Shown: positions 1 to 8,628 of the stretch, piece by piece
How positions within the stretch are numbered: the stretch's first letter is position 1
Layout of the letters: every line of letters begins with the position of its first letter
Position numbers and translations under genes: made by a program
Notes under the pieces: model-generated
The model's database searches: none
Seen by the model: only the letters and a program-made list of their open reading frames with translations
Told to the model about the DNA's origin: nothing
NCBI GenBank assembly: GCA_964463695.1
Contig: CAYXCZ010000002.1
Location: 62,001 to 126,000 of the forward strand
From: JALNZU01 sp964463695
GTDB taxonomy: Bacteria > Bacteroidota > Bacteroidia > Bacteroidales > F082
Direction of reading: 5' to 3'
DNA: 64,000 nt

Positions 1-447
1 ATTGATTTGGGAGCTATTGCCCGTACAGCTATGGATACAATGGAGCCTTATTCAATTCAAAAAAACGTAAAAATGTCACTAAAAGTAAAAGGCAACACCT
101 ATTTTCTTGCTGATGCTGATGAAATGGAAATTGTTTTTAACAATCTCGTTTCCAATGCAGTAAAATACAACAGCGATAACGGAAAAGTGGAGATACTGAT
201 CGAAGACCACGAAAAAGAAATAGTAATGTCTGTAGCTGATACCGGTATTGGCATGAGTGAGGACGATTTGGATAAAATCTTCCAGGATTTTGTGCGTATT
301 AAAAACTCTAAAACGAAAGAAATCACCGGTAGCGGATTGGGCTTGTCGATCACAAAAAAAATGGTTGAACAATACAACGGCACAATTCAAGTAAAGAGTG
401 TTCCTGATAAAGGCACAACTTTCATTGTATCTTTGCCGCGAAATTAA
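1..447 (+). CDS. Sensor histidine kinase, C-terminal ATPase part (5' end outside window)
   Basis: The reading frame is open from base 1, so the visible 148 codons are the end of a longer protein. They form a HATPase_c domain with an N box (NNLVSNAVKYN), a G1 box (DTGIGM), an F-box region (IFQDFVRI) and a G2 box (GSGLGLS), followed by the usual C-terminal beta strand. The domain binds ATP and would phosphorylate a histidine in the missing upstream part. The sensor domain and the phospho-acceptor are not visible, so the signal is unknown. It lies 121 bases upstream of hydG on the same strand; a regulatory link to hydrogenase is possible but unproven. The TTG at base 7 is not a credible start. 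Confidence 0.9.
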   Translation: MDLGAIARTAMDTMEPYSIQKNVKMSLKVKGNTYFLADADEMEIVFNNLVSNAVKYNSDNGKVEILIEDHEKEIVMSVADTGIGMSEDDLDKIFQDFVRIKNSKTKEITGSGLGLSITKKMVEQYNGTIQVKSVPDKGTTFIVSLPRN

Positions 448-568
448 CCAGAATCATTAATAAATAATAGAAGATAAACTTTTCAAAATCATTCAATTAT
501 GATCAGAAAATGAATAGGTAATGAGGAACTTAAATCCACATTTAATTAAATTATTAAAAGCATAAAAC

Positions 569-1996
569 GTGAAATTTTATCCACAACAATACAAAATACC
601 TGATGTTTCAATGCAGCCATTTCTGGATGACAATGAAATCTGGGAGTTTATTGAAACAGCAAAACCTGAGCGGGAATTAGTAAGGTCCATTATTGACAAA
701 TCATTAAATAAAAACCGGCTAACTCTGGCCGAAACAGCTGTTTTGCTAAACACTACTGATCCTGAAATGATTGAATGGATCAAACAAGGTGCACGTACGT
801 TAAAAGAAACAGTATATGGCAAGCGCATTGTGCTCTTTGCCCCGTTGTATGTTGGCAATTACTGCTCCAACAATTGCCGTTATTGTGGTTTCAAAGCTTC
901 CAATACGACTGCAGTCAGAAAAACACTTACCAAAGAAGAGCTGATTGAGAATGTGAAAGCCCTTGAAGAACATGGTCAGAAACGGCTTATTCTGGTTTTT
1001 GGTGAGCATCGTACCTATTCGGCTCAGTTTATTGCCGATACCGTAAGGGAAGTGTATCAGGTAAAAAAAGACCATGGCGAAATAAGAAGGGTAAACATCA
1101 ATGCAGCACCTTTTGACATCGAAGGATTTAAAACCATTCATGAGTCTGGGATCGGGACATATCAGGTTTTTCAGGAAACCTATCACCATCCAACCTATGC
1201 AGTGTGCCACCCTTCAGGAAAAAAAGCTGAATATGAGTACCGGCTTACTGCACTTGACAGAGCGATGGAGGCTGGTATCGACGACGTGGGTATTGGTGCA
1301 TTATTTGGACTGTATGACTGGCGTTTTGAAGTGTTAGCACTTTTACGCCATGTTAATCATCTTGAAGCATGTTACAATGTTGGTCCTCATACCATTTCAT
1401 TTCCACGTATTCAGGATTCTTTGGAATATGATCTCGATGATAAACATCAGGTATCTGACGATGAGTTTACCCGTTTGGTAGCAATACTGCGTTTGGCTGT
1501 TCCTTACACTGGCCTTATTTTAACGGCTCGTGAGCCTGAACGCATTCGAAAAGAGGTACTTGCATTCGGTTGTTCTCAAATTGATGCAGGCACAAAACTT
1601 GAAATTGGTGCTTATGCCGATAATCCTGATGTGGATCAGAATCTCACTAAGGAACAGTTTAAAATCAATGATGACAGAACATTAAACGCTGTAATTGATG
1701 AACTTATAGATAGTGACTATATACCTTCTTTCTGCACTGCATGTTATCGGAAAGGTAGAACTGGTCAACATTTTATGGAATTTAGTGTCCCGGGTTTCAT
1801 AAAAAAATTCTGCACCCCAAATGCTTTACTAACGCTCGCCGAATACATCACCGATTATGCGACTGAAACAACGGCAGCAAAGGGATGGGCGCTCATCGAA
1901 CGCAGTATTGAGGAAATGGATGACGATTCTTATAAAACTCAAGTGAAGGAGCGTATCGAACGTATCCGCAACGGAGAAAGAGATCTGTACTTTTAA
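569..1996 (+). CDS. hydG: [FeFe]-hydrogenase maturase HydG (radical SAM tyrosine lyase)
   Basis: HydG cleaves tyrosine to p-cresol and dehydroglycine and makes the CO and CN ligands, delivered as an Fe(CO)2(CN) synthon for the hydrogenase H-cluster. The 475-residue product is full length. It has the radical SAM motif CSNNCRYC (CX3CX2C, near residue 100). Its C-terminal auxiliary-cluster motif is CTAC plus a third Cys exactly 22 residues later (CX2CX22C), which is diagnostic for HydG against ThiH. The start is GTG at 569; the frame meets a stop two codons upstream (563-565), so no ATG start is available. hydF follows after 12 bases and hydE overlaps hydF, so the three are very likely one operon. 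No hydrogenase catalytic subunit lies in the window. Confidence 0.96.
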   Translation: MKFYPQQYKIPDVSMQPFLDDNEIWEFIETAKPERELVRSIIDKSLNKNRLTLAETAVLLNTTDPEMIEWIKQGARTLKETVYGKRIVLFAPLYVGNYCSNNCRYCGFKASNTTAVRKTLTKEELIENVKALEEHGQKRLILVFGEHRTYSAQFIADTVREVYQVKKDHGEIRRVNINAAPFDIEGFKTIHESGIGTYQVFQETYHHPTYAVCHPSGKKAEYEYRLTALDRAMEAGIDDVGIGALFGLYDWRFEVLALLRHVNHLEACYNVGPHTISFPRIQDSLEYDLDDKHQVSDDEFTRLVAILRLAVPYTGLILTAREPERIRKEVLAFGCSQIDAGTKLEIGAYADNPDVDQNLTKEQFKINDDRTLNAVIDELIDSDYIPSFCTACYRKGRTGQHFMEFSVPGFIKKFCTPNALLTLAEYITDYATETTAAKGWALIERSIEEMDDDSYKTQVKERIERIRNGERDLYF

Positions 1997-2008
1997 TGGA
2001 ATTTAAAA

Positions 2009-3217
2009 ATGGCAAAAGGAAAAGATTTAAAACCACATATTGGCATCTTTGGCCGACGTAATAATGGAAAAAGTTCCATCATCAACCTGATGGTGAATCA
2101 GGATGTAGCCATTGTTTCGCCTGAACCCGGAACAACGACCGACCCGGTAAAAAAATCAATCGAGATATTTGGCATTGGACCGGCTATAATTGTTGATACA
2201 GCAGGGATTGATGACACAGGTGAATTGGGCGAAAAAAGAATAAAAAAAACCTATGAAGCCTTAAAAACCATCGATTGTGCCATCCTCGTGATTGCTTCCA
2301 ATGAGTTTGGTTTTTATGAAAAAGAGCTTATAAAACAATTCAGAGAATTCGGCATACCTTACTTAATTCTTCATAACAAGAGTGATATTCAAGGGGTTGA
2401 ATCAATTACTCTTGACAAAATCAGGGAGTTTAGCAAGGCAACGGTGATCGATTTTACAACAATTAATGATCAGGGCCTGGAAAAACTCACCGATGAACTA
2501 AAGCGGATTATTCCGGAAACAACCTATCAAAAACCATCGCTGTTAGGCGGAATTGTAGAGCCTGATGGCATTGTGCTTTTAGTAACACCTATCGATTCTG
2601 AAGCACCTGACGGGAGAATGATTTTGCCTCAGGTCATGGCGATTCGCGATGTGCTTGATAATGATAATATATGTATCGTTTTGAAAGAAACGCATCTGAA
2701 ACACTATTTTGAACAGCAAATGCCAAGACCACAATTAGTCGTTACTGACAGCCAGGCATTTGCTTTTGTCAACTCTATTGTACCCCCAGATATTCCTCTC
2801 ACGAGTTTTAGCATCATTTTTGCACGCCTCCGGGGTGATTTTGAACACTATATCGCAGGAACTCCTGCTTTGGGAAAGCTTCAGAACGGAGATAGCATCC
2901 TCATCCTTGAGTCATGTACACATCAGGTTAGTTGCGAAGATATCGGCAGGCATAAACTCCCAAGGTGGATCAAGGAGTTTTCAGGAAAAGAACTAAACTT
3001 TGAAATTGTTTCAGGATTAAATACAGTAGCCGATATCAGCAAGTACAAAATGGTAATTCAATGCGGGGGTTGTGTTGTAACCCGCAAACAGTTGCTCAAC
3101 CGGCTGAAACCTGCAGTTGATGCTCAAATTGCTGTAAGTAATTATGGAATGACCATTGCTTACCTGAACGGAATTTTCGACCGCGTTATGGAACCTTTTG
3201 CTAAACTTCTGAAATGA
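2009..3217 (+). CDS. hydF: [FeFe]-hydrogenase maturation GTPase and scaffold HydF
   Basis: HydF is the GTPase scaffold that receives the diiron precursor made by HydG and HydE and passes it to apo-hydrogenase. The 402-residue protein begins with a Ras-like GTPase domain: P-loop GRRNNGKSS near residues 15-23, switch PGTTTDP, DTAG, and NKSD. A dimerisation region follows. The C-terminal cluster site shows CTH and then CGGC 46 residues after the His, fitting the family pattern CXHX(46-53)CXXC. The gene starts 12 bases after hydG, and its TGA overlaps the hydE ATG (ATGA). Confidence 0.96.
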   Translation: MAKGKDLKPHIGIFGRRNNGKSSIINLMVNQDVAIVSPEPGTTTDPVKKSIEIFGIGPAIIVDTAGIDDTGELGEKRIKKTYEALKTIDCAILVIASNEFGFYEKELIKQFREFGIPYLILHNKSDIQGVESITLDKIREFSKATVIDFTTINDQGLEKLTDELKRIIPETTYQKPSLLGGIVEPDGIVLLVTPIDSEAPDGRMILPQVMAIRDVLDNDNICIVLKETHLKHYFEQQMPRPQLVVTDSQAFAFVNSIVPPDIPLTSFSIIFARLRGDFEHYIAGTPALGKLQNGDSILILESCTHQVSCEDIGRHKLPRWIKEFSGKELNFEIVSGLNTVADISKYKMVIQCGGCVVTRKQLLNRLKPAVDAQIAVSNYGMTIAYLNGIFDRVMEPFAKLLK

Positions 3218-4308
3218 ACGAACAGATAGGATCATTACTACAAAAAACTCAGCACACAAAAGATGAGTTGATCAGGTTGCTTTCTGTTCAGTCAGCGCAT
3301 GAAACCCAGCTCATTCTGGACAAAGGGCTGGAGGTAAAAGCAGATCATCCCGGACGCAAGGTTTATCTGCGAGGCTTAATCGAGCTTTCGAATGTGTGCA
3401 GCAAAAACTGTTATTATTGTGGCATTCGTGCTGCCAACACAAAGGTTGAGCGTTATACACTTAGCACCGATGAAGTTTTGAATGCGGCTCATTTTGCCTG
3501 GCAGCAAGGATTTGGATCGCTTGTCATTCAAACAGGCGAACAAAAAAGCACACGTTTTACAAGCCAGATTTCATCATTGCTGCAAGAGATTCATAAACAC
3601 ACTAATAATGAACTAACTATAACGCTTTCATGCGGAGAACAATCGCAGGAAACATATAGGGAATGGAAAGAGGCAGGTGCCGAAAGATATCTTTTGCGCA
3701 TTGAAACTACCAATAAGGAGCTTTTTTATCAGATACATCCGCATGATAATAATCATGATTTCGATCAGCGCATGAATGCTTTGGCTGATTTAAAAAATGC
3801 TGGATTTCAAGTTGGTACTGGAATAATGATTGGATTACCCAATCAAACGATAGCTGATTTGGCGGATGATTTGCTGTTTTTTCGATCTTTGGATGTCGAC
3901 ATGGTTGGAATGGGACCTTACATCGAGCATGCCGACACACCACTTTTCAGTTCAGCTCATTTATTGTGGTCACCATCTGAACGTTTTCGAATGGGGTTAA
4001 TCATGATTGCACTCTTGCGAATAAACATGCCATGGATCAATATAGCTGCTTCTACTGCACTCGAGACCCTTGATCCTCTTGGACGCCAGAAAGGTATTCT
4101 GGCTGGAGCTAATGTCGTTATGCCTAATCTGACCCCCATTAGCAACCGTCGTAATTATCAACTATACGACAATAAGCCAAATCTGGATAAAGATGCTTCG
4201 TTAAGTACAAAAACCCTTAATGAGGTGGTTTCTTCAATTGGGGAAACTATTTGTCTTCATGAATCGGGTAATTCATTGCATTACTTAAAAAGAACCGGAT
4301 TATTTTAA
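3214..4308 (+). CDS. hydE: [FeFe]-hydrogenase maturase HydE (radical SAM)
   Basis: HydE is the radical SAM maturase that acts on the HydG-derived Fe(CO)2(CN)-cysteine complex on the way to the diiron subcluster. The 364-residue protein has CSKNCYYCGIR (CX3CX2C, about residues 62-69) inside a BioB-like TIM barrel. The TLS, TGEQ and GIMIGLPNQT segments are typical of the family. The second, non-essential C-terminal cluster motif seen in some HydE proteins is not evident. Translation is coupled to hydF by a 4-base overlap. A strong terminator follows 22 bases after the stop, ending the maturase operon. Confidence 0.94.
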   Translation: MNEQIGSLLQKTQHTKDELIRLLSVQSAHETQLILDKGLEVKADHPGRKVYLRGLIELSNVCSKNCYYCGIRAANTKVERYTLSTDEVLNAAHFAWQQGFGSLVIQTGEQKSTRFTSQISSLLQEIHKHTNNELTITLSCGEQSQETYREWKEAGAERYLLRIETTNKELFYQIHPHDNNHDFDQRMNALADLKNAGFQVGTGIMIGLPNQTIADLADDLLFFRSLDVDMVGMGPYIEHADTPLFSSAHLLWSPSERFRMGLIMIALLRINMPWINIAASTALETLDPLGRQKGILAGANVVMPNLTPISNRRNYQLYDNKPNLDKDASLSTKTLNEVVSSIGETICLHESGNSLHYLKRTGLF

Positions 4309-4330
4309 GTGAAGTAATCTTGCTGAAACA

Positions 4331-4364
4331 AAAAAACCACGCCTGATTGAGCGTGGTTTTTTTT
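4331..4364. terminator. Bidirectional intrinsic terminator between hydE and the PpiD-like gene
   Basis: A perfect 12-bp stem, AAAAAACCACGC against GCGTGGTTTTTT, encloses an 8-base loop and ends in a T-run. Both strands carry a U-tract, so it can serve hydE (plus) and the convergent foldase gene (minus). Confidence 0.9.
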
Positions 4365-4382
4365 GTTAAGTATGAACTGTTT

Positions 4383-6485
4383 CTAGTAAAACAATTTTCT
4401 GTTATCTTCAATTTTTACAACCTTTTGCAAAGCATTAAATGGAGCATTGTTACGTACTGAAGATTCGAAACTGGTGCGACCCTCGTTAATAACCTGATCC
4501 AATTGAGAAGGTAATGCGGAAATGCTGAAGTTGTTAACTTTGACAGCAAAGGCAGCAGTTGATCCTGCAATTGTTGCAAAACCACCATTCTGAAGAGTGA
4601 AAATTTTGCCAATAACTTTGCTCTCCTGTCCAAAATTTAACAACATACGGCTATCAAATGCTAGATCTGTTGTTTCAACTTGTGATCTTAAATCAGAAGC
4701 TATTTTATTAAGGTCTTCACCGGCTGCTTTCATTTTTTCGATTACATATTCTCCCTTTTTCTTGTTAAGAACCTGAGGTTGAATAGTCTCCTTAATATCA
4801 GCTAATTCAGGAATGCCTTTGTCTGTTTGCTTTGTTAACAATGCTACAACAAACATATTGTCAAGATCGAAGATTGTTGATACATCGCCAACTGATGTAT
4901 TTTCGTCAAACGCCCAGCGAACAACCTGACGTGGGTTTTCAATACCGGCAATACGGTTACTCATGTCGCGTAGAGCTGGAGCAACACGTTTATTCAAACC
5001 TTCTTGTTCAACTGCTTTGTTGAATTGTTCAGCAGTTTTGTTCTCAGTTGCAAATTTGCTTGCTTTTGCAAAAATATCCTGGTATGTTTTTGTGCTTGGA
5101 GCTACTTCATACGTAATAGTCGCAAGACGAATATTTTTTACAGGATCTTTTTTACCGGTAACTTCGATGATATGATAACCGAAATCTGTTTCAACAAGAC
5201 CCACAGTGCCAACTTTGTTGTCGAGGGCAAACTGATTAAATGAAGGAACCATCTGACCATCTTTGAACCATCCAAGATCACCGTTGTTCGTTTTTGCGCT
5301 TGCATCATCACTAAGGGCTGACGCCAACTCAAGCATTTTTGCAGGACGTTTATTAACCTCGGCTAAAAGGCTGTCAGCCATTGATTTGGCTTGTTCTTTA
5401 GTACGTTTTTGCTCACTTCTCATAGCGCCGGCATAAGCGATAAGAATATGTGAAGCTTTGAGTGAGTCTGAGCGCATACCTACTTCAACAACACGGGATA
5501 GTTTAAAAGATCCTTCTTCAAAGTAAGGGCCATAAACAAAGCCAGGCTCCTGATCAAAAACAACTGATTCGATACTTGCCGGAACGGCATCTCTCGTTAA
5601 CCATGTGCTATCGTACCTTGTTTCAGAATTTGCGTTTACAAAACCGGCAACATTTGTTGTTGTGCGGAATTCATTGGCTAAACTTTGAACGGTTGCCTGT
5701 GCCTGACGATTGTCTTCGGGTGAGGCAACTATATCAAAAACGATGTAGTCTATATCACGGGTAGCTTCACGCTCAAAACTCTTTTTGTTTTCGTTATAAA
5801 AAACTTTAAAGTCATCATCAGTTAATTTGACCAAAGAATCAGCTATTGTAGCATAGCGAACACCGGTCAACGAAAGCTGAGCCTTATCATTTTTGTCATG
5901 ATAGGTAAGTTCAGCAAGCGCTTTTGGCATGTGATAACTCTTGGTGATGAGATTTTGGTATTTGGTACGAAGTCTGTCTTCTTTGATGTAACGTTCAAAA
6001 ACCAACCATTGATCTTTCGCAGCTTGCTGCATATTGTCAAGATTTTGAAGGTAATTCATCACCAGACTTCTGTCGAAAGCTCCTGTTTCCTGATTCTGGA
6101 AGTTGCTTACAACAGCAGGATGAGGGTTTGAACCTTGAATCTGATCAAAGAGTTCTTCCGTAGTTACGATAAGTCCTAACTGATCGTATTCTTCCTGCAT
6201 AACTAAATCCTGAACCATTTGATTCCAGGTAGTTTCACGAATTCGAAACAACTCATCCTGAGGCAGACGTTCCGTCTGTCGCTGTTGCCTTGTTGCTTCG
6301 GCGTTTTCTTCAAACTTACGGTTGAAGTCCTGTATGTTGATATTCTCTCCGTTAATAACACCAATGTTAATAGTCTGGCGTTTATTACCTTTAGCGAAGT
6401 CACCCAGAATGAAGGCAGCCAGCGCTAAACCTATCACCACTATCAATAATCCTGAGCGTTGTCTGATTTTTCCAATTACGGCCAT
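4383..6485 (-). CDS. PpiD/SurA-like membrane-anchored peptidyl-prolyl isomerase
   Basis: This is a periplasmic folding helper anchored in the inner membrane. The 700-residue product starts MAVIGKIRQRSG and has one N-terminal membrane segment (about residues 12-31). A SurA_N-like chaperone region follows, then a parvulin PPIase domain (about 340-445, from SHILIAYAG to GYHIIEVTG), then a SurA-like C-terminal domain. A 10-codon longer frame exists, but the start at 6485 matches the family N-terminus. A -7 box lies 28 bases upstream of that ATG, and the longer start would fall inside that promoter region. It is the last gene of the minus-strand envelope cluster and probably helps fold outer-membrane proteins. 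Confidence 0.88.
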   Translation of the reverse strand: MAVIGKIRQRSGLLIVVIGLALAAFILGDFAKGNKRQTINIGVINGENINIQDFNRKFEENAEATRQQRQTERLPQDELFRIRETTWNQMVQDLVMQEEYDQLGLIVTTEELFDQIQGSNPHPAVVSNFQNQETGAFDRSLVMNYLQNLDNMQQAAKDQWLVFERYIKEDRLRTKYQNLITKSYHMPKALAELTYHDKNDKAQLSLTGVRYATIADSLVKLTDDDFKVFYNENKKSFEREATRDIDYIVFDIVASPEDNRQAQATVQSLANEFRTTTNVAGFVNANSETRYDSTWLTRDAVPASIESVVFDQEPGFVYGPYFEEGSFKLSRVVEVGMRSDSLKASHILIAYAGAMRSEQKRTKEQAKSMADSLLAEVNKRPAKMLELASALSDDASAKTNNGDLGWFKDGQMVPSFNQFALDNKVGTVGLVETDFGYHIIEVTGKKDPVKNIRLATITYEVAPSTKTYQDIFAKASKFATENKTAEQFNKAVEQEGLNKRVAPALRDMSNRIAGIENPRQVVRWAFDENTSVGDVSTIFDLDNMFVVALLTKQTDKGIPELADIKETIQPQVLNKKKGEYVIEKMKAAGEDLNKIASDLRSQVETTDLAFDSRMLLNFGQESKVIGKIFTLQNGGFATIAGSTAAFAVKVNNFSISALPSQLDQVINEGRTSFESSVRNNAPFNALQKVVKIEDNRKLFY

Positions 6486-6512
6486 AATTTTGCACTTTTT
6501 AAAAACAGGGTG

Positions 6513-6520
6513 CAAAGGTA
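6513..6520 (-). promoter_or_regulatory. Bacteroidota -7 box (TACCTTTG) for the PpiD-like gene
   Basis: The minus strand reads TACCTTTG, matching the TAnnTTTG consensus of the Bacteroidota primary sigma factor, 28 bases upstream of the chosen ATG at 6485. No clear -33 TTTG was found. Confidence 0.5.
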
Positions 6521-6663
6521 CAACAGAAAATTTATCTATGAAAATAAAACATGCATTAATTACGATTGTTAATAACGAAACTAATCAATTGAATGAAAGC
6601 ATCATCGGTGTTGATAAGTTTTATAGGGAATATGTAGAGTTGATAACAGGGCGGGTTGGAAAA

Positions 6664-7929
6664 TTATTCCGGTATTGATAGTTTAACTTCAAGAAGTTTA
6701 TTGCCTGCTGCTTTAACGATAGTAAACCGATAGGGATCGATATTGATTTCTTCACCACGTGCCGGAATACTTTCGTGATGATGGAGTATGAAACCTGCAA
6801 GTGTTTCGTAATCTTCCGATTCCGGGAGGTTTAGATCATATTCCCCATTAAGATAATCTATTTCCAAACGGGTTGAAAACAAATATTCATTTACTCCCAA
6901 TTGCTGTTCAATGGTTTCTTCTTCATCGTATTCATCTTCTATCTCGCCGAAAATTTCTTCCATAACGTCTTCCATTGAAACGATTCCGGAAGTACCTCCA
7001 AACTCATCAACAACAACAGCAATACCTTGACGCGACTGAATGAATCGACTCAAAAGCCTGTTTGCAGGGAATGTTTCAGGAAAAATATCGATCGCTCGCA
7101 ACACCTCATTAATCGTTGAAGGGCGTTTAAACATATCGTAAGAGTGCACATAGCCAATGATATTGTCAATACTTTCCTGGTAAATGAGTATTTTGGAGTG
7201 TTTTGTTTCCGAAAATTTTTCCAGCAGCGTTTCAATAGCAGTATCAACGTTAATGGCTTCTATCTCGGTGCGTGGAATCATGCATTCACGGAGTTTGATA
7301 TGTCTGAATTCCATTGCATTTTGCAGTATCTGAATATCGTGGTTTATTTCTTCAGTGTTAACCTCATTTGTTGAGTAATCTCTAATGTATTCATTTAAGT
7401 CGATGGAACTAAACTTGTAGGCATCGTGCTCAAGCTCCAGCCGAAAAAATCGTTTGAGAATAAATTCAGAAAGACCTATATAGATAATTATCAATGGGAA
7501 TAAAAGGAAGTAAAGCAATCCTGTTGGAAACCAAAATGTATTTAAAATGCCATTTGGATTGATTCTGAAAATCATTTTTGGTAAGAACTCTGCGACAATT
7601 AAAATAAGTAAGGTAGAAATTATTGTTTGAGAAAGCACAACTGACAACCCGATGTGGGCTAATGAAGGCACGAGCTGTATTATTTTGGGCTCCAGCACTT
7701 TTGCCATTGCTATACCGTAGATTACAAGTGCAATATTGTTACCCAAAAGCATTGCACCAATAAATCTCGAAGGGTTTTTAAAAAACAGGCTTAAGAAATG
7801 CGAATGGGTGCTTTTCTTCTTTATTTCAAGCTCAACTTTAAGTCTGTTGGCACTTACAAATGCAATTTCCATTCCTGAAAAGAAAGCTGAAAAAAGCAAA
7901 GTAATAGAAATGAGTTGCCAGTCTGTCAT
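6664..7929 (-). CDS. gldE: GldE-like CNNM/CBS/CorC-HlyC membrane protein
   Basis: The product is a 421-residue membrane protein of the HlyC/CorC (UPF0053) superfamily. The N-terminal half (about 1-150) is a DUF21/CNNM transmembrane domain; FFSGMEIAFVSANR is its signature. Two CBS domains follow (about 195-320, CMIPRTEIEAI and VVVDEFGGTSGIVSMED), then a CorC_HlyC domain to the C-terminus. Relatives transport or sense divalent cations such as Mg2+. In Bacteroidota the gene at this position is usually called gldE, a suppressor-type partner of the gliding lipoprotein GldD. That name is inferred from phylum and context; the transport role is not proven. It lies between lptC and the PpiD-like gene. 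Confidence 0.8.
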   Translation of the reverse strand: MTDWQLISITLLFSAFFSGMEIAFVSANRLKVELEIKKKSTHSHFLSLFFKNPSRFIGAMLLGNNIALVIYGIAMAKVLEPKIIQLVPSLAHIGLSVVLSQTIISTLLILIVAEFLPKMIFRINPNGILNTFWFPTGLLYFLLFPLIIIYIGLSEFILKRFFRLELEHDAYKFSSIDLNEYIRDYSTNEVNTEEINHDIQILQNAMEFRHIKLRECMIPRTEIEAINVDTAIETLLEKFSETKHSKILIYQESIDNIIGYVHSYDMFKRPSTINEVLRAIDIFPETFPANRLLSRFIQSRQGIAVVVDEFGGTSGIVSMEDVMEEIFGEIEDEYDEEETIEQQLGVNEYLFSTRLEIDYLNGEYDLNLPESEDYETLAGFILHHHESIPARGEEINIDPYRFTIVKAAGNKLLEVKLSIPE

Positions 7930-7962
7930 AAGTCAAATAGAAAAAAAGCGTTTTTTAGCCTG

Positions 7963-7970
7963 CAAAGATA
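7963..7970 (-). promoter_or_regulatory. Bacteroidota -7 box (TATCTTTG) for gldE
   Basis: TATCTTTG is read on the minus strand, 34 bases upstream of the gldE ATG, and matches TAnnTTTG exactly. It suggests gldE has its own promoter within the envelope cluster. Confidence 0.5.
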
Positions 7971-8043
7971 ATTGAATGTACACAATATTTTTCTTTCATT
8001 TTCTAATTGCATTCAAAAACGCCTCCAATTAAACGCTTATTAA

Positions 8044-8628
8044 TCAATAGTCTTCACTTTCTTCTACCTCTATTGTCGCCCGTATATTGTAAATTGTACG
8101 GGTTGAAAAATCTTCTGCAGCTTCCAAACTATCTCCATAAACAACTTTATCGGGCGAAGTAATTTTTACAAGTGCCTGTGTGTAAATTCGTTTAGTTTTC
8201 TGATTCCAGAACAAAGTGGCCGATTGAAGTTTCTCAAGTGTTTGAAAATTTTCAACTTCAACCGAATCTCTTGCTATCATAATTTGGGTGTTCTCATGAG
8301 TGATCCCATATTTAGCCCTGATGAGTGATGCTGGTTGTTGTACCGAATCGTAAAAGCTGGCTTCAAAGCCTAAAGGAAATTCAATTGTTGGATCATTACC
8401 TTCAACGCGAAGCATCAGCGGGGCCTCAAGCTTCATGAATACCATACCTGAATCACTCCTGTAATAAATGATATCGTTTGCTGTAACAGCTGCAAGTGTA
8501 TCTTCTGCAGTGATTTCCTTTACAATGGTGAGGGAGTTCTCACAAGAAAAAAACATCATGCTGAAAACGATCAGCATGATGTTGTATGTTAATTTAAAAC
8601 GAAAGTATCTGCCTGTTTGCAAACACAT
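8044..8628 (-). CDS. lptC: LptC-like LPS-export lipoprotein
   Basis: LptC relays lipopolysaccharide from the LptB2FG ABC transporter to LptA in the periplasm. This 194-residue protein has an N-terminal hydrophobic stretch ending in a lipobox-like FFSC (Cys29), so it is probably a lipoprotein, as is usual in this phylum. The body has the LptC beta-jellyroll pattern, with KYGITHENTQIM and LFWNQKTKRIYT resembling the conserved core. The start overlaps the TPR gene stop by one base (TAATG), so the two are translationally coupled. The remaining Lpt genes are elsewhere. Confidence 0.85.
   Translation of the reverse strand: MCLQTGRYFRFKLTYNIMLIVFSMMFFSCENSLTIVKEITAEDTLAAVTANDIIYYRSDSGMVFMKLEAPLMLRVEGNDPTIEFPLGFEASFYDSVQQPASLIRAKYGITHENTQIMIARDSVEVENFQTLEKLQSATLFWNQKTKRIYTQALVKITSPDKVVYGDSLEAAEDFSTRTIYNIRATIEVEESEDY

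Noticed and set aside
800..1210. Minus-strand frame of 136 codons
   Set aside because: It is antisense to hydG and shows no family feature.
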